Below are positions 6,294-11,574 of a stretch of DNA of 11,574 nt, piece after piece. The notes beneath the pieces were generated by a model, which searched no databases, was not told the DNA's origin, and saw only the letters and a program-made list of their open reading frames with translations. A program made the translations under genes and the position numbers. Within the stretch, counting starts at the first letter, position 1. Each line of letters starts with the position of its first letter. Origin of the DNA: Chloroflexota bacterium (GTDB lineage: Bacteria; Chloroflexota; Anaerolineae; Aggregatilineales; UBA2796); assembly GCA_017743585.1 (NCBI GenBank), contig JAGHYP010000061.1, positions 1 through 11,574 of the forward strand, written 5' to 3'.

Positions 6294-7988
6294 ATGAACT
6301 TCGATGTTTTCACGATTGCTGCTGTGACGGCTGAGCTGAACGCGCTGCTGTACAACGGCCGCGTGCAGGATGCGCTGGAGCTGGGCGACGAGGCCATTGG
6401 CTTGGAAATTTATAGCAACCATGCGCGGCACTATCTGTATTTGAGCGCGCACCCGCAGCTGGCGCGCCTGCATCTTGTGCCAGAGCGCTTGCGGCGCGGC
6501 GTGGAGAACCCCTCGCCGCTCGGCCTGATGTTGCGCCGCTACTTAGAGGGCAGTCGCTTCATCGGCGCGACGCAGCCCGCGTGGGAACGAGTTGTTCACT
6601 TGAACTTCGCAGGCAGCGAAGGCGTGTTCACGCTGATCGCCGAGCCAATGGAACGGCGCAGCAACCTGCTCTTGGTGCAAAATGGACGGATTCTGGATTG
6701 CCTGCGGCGGATTGGCGCCGATCAGAACCGCGTTCGCGTCAGCCTGCCTGCACACCCATACGTGCCGCCGCCGCCACAGGCCCTCAAGCGCAATCCGACT
6801 GAGCTGAGCTTGCCCGCGCTGACCGAGCTGCTCGAGAGCGATCCTGCCAAGCTGACGTGGCGTCTCCTGACCGAGAAACTGCTCGGCTTCAGCCCGATGC
6901 TGGCGAAAGAAGCCGTTTTCCGCGCTGCGAAACGCCTTGATTGCCGCGCCGCCGATTGCGACGCAGGCGCGCTGCTGGCCGCGATCCAAGAATTGATCGG
7001 CGCGCTGCTGCAAAAGCAATTCGCGCCGCATGTGTGCGAGCAAGACGGTCAGATCGTCGCCTACGCCGCCTATCCGATTGCGCATTTGCCGAATGCGAGG
7101 CCTATCGAGAGCATCAGCGCTGCGCTGAGCGCCTTCTACGGCGCGCCAATCGGCGAGGCAGCGTACGCAAACGCCAAAAAGCCTATCCAAGCGCAGCTGG
7201 ACGAGGCAATTCAGAAGGTCACGCGCCGTCTGGAAGCGCTCAGGCGCTCGCAGCGCGATCAGGCTGAGTGCGAGCGCTTGCGGCAGTGCGGCGAGCTGAT
7301 TCTCGCCTATCAGCATCAGCTGGCGCGCGGGCAGACGTCGTTTAGCGCGCAATACGACTTCGATGCGCCGCCGCTCGATATCGCCCTCGACCCGGCGCTG
7401 ACGCCATTGGAAAATGCGAGGCGCTACTTTGAGCAATATGAGAAGGCTAAGCGCGCCCTCGCTGAAGTGCCGCGCTTGATCGCGGAGGCCGAGCGCGAAC
7501 TCGAGTTTTTGCGCCAGCTAGAGACCGATCTAGCGCTCGCCACCAACTATCCTGAGATCGGCGAAGTGCAAGACGCGCTGCAAGCGAGCGGCTACTGGCA
7601 CGGCAAGCCTTCGGCGCGCCCGCGCAGCGGCAAATCAGCGCCGCTGAAAGTCAGCACGCCTGAGGGCTTCGCGATTTGGATCGGGCGCAACGCGCGCCAA
7701 AATGAAGAGGTCACTTTCGGCAAGGGCAGCCCTGAAGACCTATGGCTGCACGCGCGCGGCGTGCCGGGCGCGCATGTGATCGTCAAAAGCGGCGGGCGCA
7801 GCGTCCCAGAGGCCGTCCTCTCGCGCGCGGCAAGCCTTGCGGCTTACTACAGCGCCGCGCGCAACCAAGCCTACGTGCCTGTGGACGTCACTGAGCGCCG
7901 CTACGTGCGCAAAATCAAAGGCGGCAAGCCCGGCATGGTCACTTACCGCAACGAGTTCACGCTGAGCGTGCCGCCGCAGCCCGCTTAG
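6294..7988 (+). CDS. rqcH: RqcH / NFACT family ribosome quality control protein
   Basis: Binds 50S subunits that carry a stalled peptidyl-tRNA and directs tRNA-dependent C-terminal (Ala) tailing of the nascent chain for degradation. At 564 residues it has the usual bacterial length. Domains: NFACT-N (about 1-175) beginning MNFDVFTIAAVTAEL, with EPMERRSNLLLV at 117-128; a helix-hairpin-helix segment (about 187-213, LLGFSPMLAKEA); two coiled-coil arms (about 300-345 and 378-418); and NFACT-R (about 455-560), containing SPEDLWLHARGVPGAHVIVKS and a basic RRYVRKIKGGKPGMV end. The conserved D-R pair (D97/R98 in B. subtilis numbering) appears to be E98-R99 here, in QPAWERVVHLNF. GAGG lies 7 bases before the ATG. 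It follows rluE by 30 bp. Older databases call this family fibronectin-binding protein; the ribosomal role is the better supported one. Confidence 0.94.
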   Translation: MNFDVFTIAAVTAELNALLYNGRVQDALELGDEAIGLEIYSNHARHYLYLSAHPQLARLHLVPERLRRGVENPSPLGLMLRRYLEGSRFIGATQPAWERVVHLNFAGSEGVFTLIAEPMERRSNLLLVQNGRILDCLRRIGADQNRVRVSLPAHPYVPPPPQALKRNPTELSLPALTELLESDPAKLTWRLLTEKLLGFSPMLAKEAVFRAAKRLDCRAADCDAGALLAAIQELIGALLQKQFAPHVCEQDGQIVAYAAYPIAHLPNARPIESISAALSAFYGAPIGEAAYANAKKPIQAQLDEAIQKVTRRLEALRRSQRDQAECERLRQCGELILAYQHQLARGQTSFSAQYDFDAPPLDIALDPALTPLENARRYFEQYEKAKRALAEVPRLIAEAERELEFLRQLETDLALATNYPEIGEVQDALQASGYWHGKPSARPRSGKSAPLKVSTPEGFAIWIGRNARQNEEVTFGKGSPEDLWLHARGVPGAHVIVKSGGRSVPEAVLSRAASLAAYYSAARNQAYVPVDVTERRYVRKIKGGKPGMVTYRNEFTLSVPPQPA

Positions 7989-7991
7989 AGA

Positions 7992-8006
7992 TTGGCGAGC
8001 AGCCAA
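7992..8006 (+). other. Small hairpin after rqcH
   Basis: TTGGC and GCCAA form a perfect 5-bp stem with a GAGCA loop, three bases after the rqcH stop. No T run follows, so it is at best a weak transcript end signal. Confidence 0.3.
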
Positions 8007-8129
8007 CATAGGCACACATCGCTGATGTACAGCGCGGCAAGAGCGCCTATCGTCCAGACCAAGCGCTTGCTGCGCGGCTGTGAAGCGCGCCGAGCAGGCT
8101 CATCACTGACTAAAAGCGCCGCGCTAAGC

Positions 8130-8159
8130 TTGAGCAGGTGTAAGGCATAAGTATATAAA
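8130..8159 (+). promoter_or_regulatory. Likely promoter of the glycosyltransferase-trmD transcript
   Basis: TTGAGC (8130-8135) is followed after 16 bases by TATATA (8152-8157) or after 18 bases by TATAAA (8154-8159). This is the only clearly AT-rich patch in the 287-bp gap. Transcription would start near 8166, giving a leader of about 110 bases that contains the direct repeats described next. Confidence 0.6.
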
Positions 8160-8161
8160 CT

Positions 8162-8276
8162 GTCGTGCGCGAGCCAGCTCGTGAGGTGAAGTTGCAGTCG
8201 TGCGCGAGGTGGTGCAATTTCCTCAGCGCGCTCTCTCGGTTAGTTGCGAGCATAAGGGCAGCATAACGTGAGGTGA
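8162..8276 (+). repeat. Short direct repeats in the glycosyltransferase leader
   Basis: GTCGTGCGCGAG occurs exactly at 8162-8173 and 8197-8208 (35-bp period). CGTGAGGTGA occurs at 8180-8189 and again at 8267-8276, where it is the ribosome binding region of the glycosyltransferase; a variant, CGCGAGGTGG, lies at 8203-8212. The repeated unit contains the anti-Shine-Dalgarno match GAGGTGA. Function unknown: it may be a partial local duplication or a protein or RNA binding site. Confidence 0.6.
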
Positions 8277-9862
8277 TGAACTTGGATAACACTGCGCGTC
8301 TCCGCCTATTGATCTTTTTGACCATCAGCATGGCGTATCTCGCCTTCGCGGCACTCTTCATCTGGCAATCCAGCATTCCGTTCAACGGGCAACGTTATTT
8401 TGTGCTGTTCGACGACATGATGATCTCAATGCGGCATGCCAACAACTTCGCGCAAGGTTTCGGCCTGACGTGGAATCGAGATGGCGAGCGCGTGGAAGGC
8501 ATGACCAATCTGTTATGGACGCTGTACATGAGCGTGCCGCACCTGCTGAAGATACCATTGCCCGTTACGAGCTTGTTCATGCAGATGAGCGGCGTGCTGA
8601 TCCTGCTCAGCGTACTGAGCAGCACGTGGCTTTTGGCGCGCACGCTTGTGCCAAAACGTCCGTTTGTATGGATTGTGACGGCGCTGTGCGCAACTTTCTA
8701 CATTCCTCTCAATTTCTGGACGCTGCTCGGCGCCGAGGTTGGCTTGTTGGCGTTGCTGATCAGCGCGTCGGTCATCTTGGTCTGTCGCAGCACAAGGGCG
8801 GAGAAGCCGATCCTTTGGCGTTGCGCTGCTTACGGCACGCTCGCCTTCGCCACGTTAGTGCGCCTTGACGCGGTTGTGGTGTATGCAGCATTGGTGAGTT
8901 ACGTCATTCTCTTCGAGCTGAAGACGGGCGCTGAGCGTCGGCGCGAGTTCATCACTAGCGCAACGCTCTTGGCGCTTTTTCTAGGTGCGCAGACGCTATT
9001 TCGGCTCACTTACTACGGCGAATGGCTGCCGAATACTTATTACTTGAAGGCGACAGGCACAGCGCTGACAGTGCCCTTGGCTCGCGGGTTGGAGCAAGCC
9101 GTGCGATATCTACCGTTGCTGATCGCGCTGATCCTAGCGGCATGGCGCTTGCCTGCGATTCGGCTGCTAGTCTGGCTGTTCAGCGCGCAAGTCGCTTATA
9201 GTATCTATGTAGGCGGCGATGCTTGGGAGCACGTCTGGCTGATGGCTGCCAATCGCTACATCACGGCAGCTATGCCGCTGGCTTTTGTGGCGCTCGGCAT
9301 CGCGCTCAGCAACTTGATCAGCCGTCAGCGCGTGTCTCACTTGGCGAATGCTTTCGTGCTGATCGCGCTCTTGCTGAGCTGGGCAGCGCTTTGTGTGTTC
9401 GCTGCAGGCGAAGATGATCGCCGCTACATGACAGATAAGAGTCCGCTTGAAGTGATAGCGGCCTCGTTCACTTTCAACATGCGCGAGCGCTCTTTCTGGC
9501 GGCAGCATCGCTACATGCTAGAAGTGGCTTACTGGGTGAGCGAACTGACTCGTCCACAGGCTTGCATCGCGCTCACGGTGGCAGGCATCGCTTCGTACTT
9601 CCTGCCTGATCATTGCATGATTGACATCTTGGGCAGGAACGATAAGTACATCGCGCGCTTGGCGGCGCGCTCAGAGCAGTTCTACCCCGGTCACAACAAG
9701 TGGGATTACGCGCACAGCTTGCCCAAAGCAGATGCTTTTCAAGTTTGGACGACGGATGGCGTGGACTTCAACGAGTGGGCGAACACGCCACTGCCCGACC
9801 TAAAACTGCGTAAAGGCTCGCCGCACGTGAACTGGGAACGTCACGCGGCGCTCGGCAATTGA
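8276..9862 (+). CDS. GT-C membrane glycosyltransferase, AftB-like
   Basis: A polytopic membrane protein of about 528 residues with some nine to eleven predicted helices. The first loop holds FDDMMISMRHANNFAQGFGLTWN followed by GERVEGMTNLLW. This matches the DDxYISxRYAxNLAxGxGLxxN...GERVEGYTNFLW pattern of AftB-like and related GT-C enzymes that use a polyprenyl-phosphate sugar; Asp46/Asp47 would be the catalytic pair. The later segment RLTYYGEWLPNTYYLK is also typical. The C-terminal 140 or so residues form a soluble domain, probably outside the membrane. The sugar and acceptor are unknown; a role in cell-envelope glycan or protein glycosylation is inferred. Start is uncertain: GTG 8273, ATG 8276 and TTG 8282 are all in frame, and GAGGTGA (8270-8276) is best placed for TTG 8282. 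ATG is listed by convention. trmD follows after 3 bases. Confidence 0.85.
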   Translation: MNLDNTARLRLLIFLTISMAYLAFAALFIWQSSIPFNGQRYFVLFDDMMISMRHANNFAQGFGLTWNRDGERVEGMTNLLWTLYMSVPHLLKIPLPVTSLFMQMSGVLILLSVLSSTWLLARTLVPKRPFVWIVTALCATFYIPLNFWTLLGAEVGLLALLISASVILVCRSTRAEKPILWRCAAYGTLAFATLVRLDAVVVYAALVSYVILFELKTGAERRREFITSATLLALFLGAQTLFRLTYYGEWLPNTYYLKATGTALTVPLARGLEQAVRYLPLLIALILAAWRLPAIRLLVWLFSAQVAYSIYVGGDAWEHVWLMAANRYITAAMPLAFVALGIALSNLISRQRVSHLANAFVLIALLLSWAALCVFAAGEDDRRYMTDKSPLEVIAASFTFNMRERSFWRQHRYMLEVAYWVSELTRPQACIALTVAGIASYFLPDHCMIDILGRNDKYIARLAARSEQFYPGHNKWDYAHSLPKADAFQVWTTDGVDFNEWANTPLPDLKLRKGSPHVNWERHAALGN

Positions 9863-9865
9863 GCG

Positions 9866-10630
9866 ATGCGCTTCGAAATTTTCACGCTGTTCCCTGCCAT
9901 GTTTGAGAGCGTGCTGAGCGAGAGCATCCTCAAGCGCGCTCGCGAGCGCGGCCTGCTGCAGGTGAACTTGCACAACATCCGCGATTACGCGACCGATAAG
10001 CATCGCGTGACCGACGAGCCGCCTTATGGCGGCGGCGGCGGCATGTTGCTGAAGGTCGAGCCGATTGTGCGCGCCGTCGAGAGCGTTTTGCAAGGCGAGC
10101 GCGTGCCTATCGTGCTGACCACGCCGCAAGGCGAGCGCTTCACACAGCGCATGGCAGCCGACTTCGCCCAATATCCGCGCCTTGCCATCATCTGCGGGCG
10201 CTACGAAGGCGTGGATGAGCGCGTCCGCCAACTTCTGGTGACGCACGAAGTGAGCATCGGGGATTACGTGCTGAGCGGCGGCGAATTAGCAGCAATGGTG
10301 ATGTTGGACGCCATCGCGCGGCACATTCCGAACGTCTTGGGCAACGCTGAGTCGGCGCCGAACGATTCGTTCAGCAGCGGTCTGTTGGAAGGCGCGCAGT
10401 ACACGCGTCCGCCTGAATTTCGCGGCTTGCGCGTGCCGGAGGTGCTGCTGCAAGGGGATCACGGGGCTGTGGCGCGCTGGCGGCGCGCGAGCGCGATCCG
10501 CCGCACGTGGCTGCGCCGCCCTGAGCTGCTTTTGAACGCGCCGTTGAGCGATGCTGAGCGCTATCTGCTGGGCGAGTTGGCTGACGAACTGGCGCGCGGC
10601 GTGCGCTCAGAGACGGACGCTCTGCCTTAG
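9866..10630 (+). CDS. trmD: tRNA (guanine-N1-)-methyltransferase TrmD
   Basis: SAM-dependent SPOUT-class enzyme that makes m1G37 in tRNAs with G36, preventing +1 frameshifts. Length 254 residues, normal. The start MRFEIFTLFPAMFE, the glycine loop EPPYGGGGGM (51-60), GRYEGVDERV (111-120) and the trefoil-knot region SIGDYVLSGGELAAMVMLDA (130-149) are unmistakable. NDSF with Asp167, the likely general base, is followed by GLLEGAQYTRP and VPEVLLQGDHGAVARWR. It is separated by 3 bp from the glycosyltransferase stop and so is probably co-transcribed and translationally coupled; only a weak ribosome site is visible. In many bacteria trmD sits between rimM and rplS; here it does not. Confidence 0.97.
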   Translation: MRFEIFTLFPAMFESVLSESILKRARERGLLQVNLHNIRDYATDKHRVTDEPPYGGGGGMLLKVEPIVRAVESVLQGERVPIVLTTPQGERFTQRMAADFAQYPRLAIICGRYEGVDERVRQLLVTHEVSIGDYVLSGGELAAMVMLDAIARHIPNVLGNAESAPNDSFSSGLLEGAQYTRPPEFRGLRVPEVLLQGDHGAVARWRRASAIRRTWLRRPELLLNAPLSDAERYLLGELADELARGVRSETDALP

Positions 10631-10649
10631 GGCGACTTGACGAACCGAC

Positions 10650-10670
10650 GCGAATGTGTTGCAAATTCGC
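10650..10670 (+). other. Inverted repeat after trmD
   Basis: GCGAAT (10650-10655) and ATTCGC (10665-10670) are perfect 6-bp arms around a 9-base centre, 20 bp after the trmD stop. No T run follows, so it could be a weak transcript end or a protein site overlapping the -35 box TTGCAA at 10659. Confidence 0.4.
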
Positions 10671-10737
10671 TGTGTAATGGTTAGACTCCTTAGTGGTGGC
10701 GCAAGGTATCTTGCGTACCATTGCACGCAAATATAAT
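10659..10737 (+). promoter_or_regulatory. Promoter region of the sugar-binding protein gene
   Basis: Two candidates are seen. The distal one is TTGCAA (10659-10664), 17 bases, TAGACT (10682-10687). The proximal one has a perfect -10 TATAAT (10732-10737), with TTGCGT (10711-10716) at a short 15-base spacing. If the proximal one is used, the leader is only about 15 bases and begins almost at the ribosome site. The -10 match is strong, but the short spacing suggests that it needs an activator or that the distal site is also used. Confidence 0.55.
10700..10730 (+). promoter_or_regulatory. Nested inverted repeats, candidate operator
   Basis: CGCAAG (10700-10705) and CTTGCG (10710-10715) form a perfect inverted repeat with a 4-base centre. 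The second arm is shared by another one, TTGCGT (10711-10716) and ACGCAA (10725-10730), with an 8-base centre. Three alternating CGCAA/TTGCG half-sites thus cover the -35 to -10 interval of the proximal promoter and end two bases before TATAAT. This is what a repressor operator for a sugar transport operon would look like, for example a LacI-family one (inference); no regulator gene is in the window. Confidence 0.5.
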
Positions 10738-10758
10738 GGCGCTAAGGGAGGTTACCGA

Positions 10759-11574
10759 ATGTCGAAAAGGATTAGACTTCTCACCATTTTGCTGGTCGCA
10801 GCTTTCGTGCTGGGCGGCGCGTTGAATGGCGCTGCTTTGGCGCAGGGCAAGCCGACGTTGCGCGTCTTCTATGGCAGCGTGGGCGATATCGCGCAGGACG
10901 AGGCGATCCTGAAGCGCTGGGCAGATGAGAATAACGTGAACGTTGAGATCGTCTATGCCTCGCAAAGCGCGACTGAGTATCTCGCTCAGCTGCAGCAGCT
11001 ACTGGCAGCGCGCTCAACGGACATCGACTTGATCCAGTTCGACGTGATTTGGCCCGGCATCCTCGCGCCGAACATGCTCGACCTCGGTCCAGCGCTTGAG
11101 GCGAGCGGCATGAAGGACATGTTCTATCCGCGCCTCCTTGCCAACAACACTGTGGACGGCAAAGTGGTCGGTTTGCCATGGTTCACCGATGCCGGCCTAC
11201 TCTACTATCGCACTGACTTGCTAGAAAAGTATGGCTTCAGCGGGCCACCCAAGACGTGGGACGAGCTGGAGCAGATGGCGAAGACCATTCAAGACGGCGA
11301 GCGCGCTGCGGGCAACGCTGAATTCTGGGGCTTCGTCTGGCAGGGCAACGCTTATGAAGGCTTGACCTGCGATGCGCTGGAGTGGGTTTTCAGCAATGGC
11401 GGCGGCTCGATTGTTGAGGCAGATAAGACCATCAGCATCAACAATGAGGCGGCGATCAAGGCGATTGAGCGGGCCGCGCGTTGGGTCGGCACGATCTCGC
11501 CTGAAGGCGTCACGACCTATCAAGAAGAGGATGCGCGTCGCGTCTTCCAAGCGGGCAATGCCGCTTTCATGCGC
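10759..11574 (+). CDS. ABC sugar transporter substrate-binding protein, trehalose/maltose type (3' end beyond window)
   Basis: The extracytoplasmic binding component of an ABC sugar importer, family 1 solute-binding fold. 272 codons are present and the frame is still open at the window end. The signal peptide has a basic start (MSKRIR), a hydrophobic core to about residue 22, and ALA-QG near 26-30 as a probable signal peptidase I site. There is no lipobox Cys, so it is not an obvious lipoprotein. The mature part shows TLRVFYGSVGDIAQDEAILKR, DIDLIQFDVIWPG, GLPWFTDAGLLYYRTDLLEKYG and GNAYEGLTCDALEWVFSNGG. The last is close to the motif of ThuE/LpqY-like trehalose/maltose binding proteins. The ribosome site AAGGGAGG (10744-10751) is the strongest in the window, with a 7-base spacer to ATG, as expected for an abundant protein. 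Permease and ATPase genes are expected beyond the window. The exact sugar is inferred only. Confidence 0.92.
   Translation, partial: MSKRIRLLTILLVAAFVLGGALNGAALAQGKPTLRVFYGSVGDIAQDEAILKRWADENNVNVEIVYASQSATEYLAQLQQLLAARSTDIDLIQFDVIWPGILAPNMLDLGPALEASGMKDMFYPRLLANNTVDGKVVGLPWFTDAGLLYYRTDLLEKYGFSGPPKTWDELEQMAKTIQDGERAAGNAEFWGFVWQGNAYEGLTCDALEWVFSNGGGSIVEADKTISINNEAAIKAIERAARWVGTISPEGVTTYQEEDARRVFQAGNAAFMR

Noticed and set aside
6543..7436. Minus-strand 297-codon frame
   Set aside because: Antisense to rqcH, which has clear NFACT motifs; no recognisable domain in the minus-strand product.
9167..10246. Minus-strand frames at 9167-9508 and 9800-10246
   Set aside because: Antisense to the glycosyltransferase and trmD, with no family motif.

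Overview
The window comes from a GC-rich bacterium, most likely a member of the Chloroflexota (inference). The clues are a membrane Ser/Thr kinase with a long TPT-rich tail, a bacterial RqcH/NFACT protein, a T-box leader on valS, an orphan Roadblock protein and a trehalose/maltose-type solute-binding protein. There is no sign of phage, insertion sequence, CRISPR array or integron; this looks like ordinary chromosome with compact operons.

Left part, minus strand (1-5055). Reading from its promoter at about 5055, there is a valine-type T-box riboswitch (4758-5020), then a short ORF that looks like the N-terminal stub of a SAM-dependent methyltransferase (4542-4697), then valS (1838-4465). A 134-bp gap with hairpins follows, and then a transmembrane Ser/Thr protein kinase (1-1703) that runs off the window edge. 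The T-box has a GUC specifier, a terminator and a mutually exclusive antiterminator, all visible by eye. ValRS synthesis is therefore probably controlled by the charging state of tRNA-Val.

Middle, plus strand (5075-7988). A near-consensus promoter, divergent from the T-box promoter and only 19 bp away from it, drives tRNA-Arg(UCU). With no visible terminator after the tRNA, three genes follow: a Roadblock/LC7 protein, the rRNA pseudouridine synthase RluE, and RqcH, which adds C-terminal tails to nascent chains on stalled 50S subunits. Together with valS the theme is tRNA supply, ribosome modification and ribosome rescue.

Right part, plus strand. A 287-bp gap holds a promoter and short direct repeats. 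It is followed by an AftB-like GT-C membrane glycosyltransferase (8276-9862) and, 3 bp later, trmD (9866-10630). After a gap with nested inverted repeats and promoter-like boxes, a secreted sugar-binding protein of an ABC importer begins (10759) and is cut by the window end.

The items most worth a second look are the valS T-box with the methyltransferase remnant inside its transcript, the tRNA/Roadblock/RluE/RqcH cluster, the E-R variant of the RqcH D-R motif, and the operator-like repeats ahead of the sugar-binding protein. I do not see a wholly new system.
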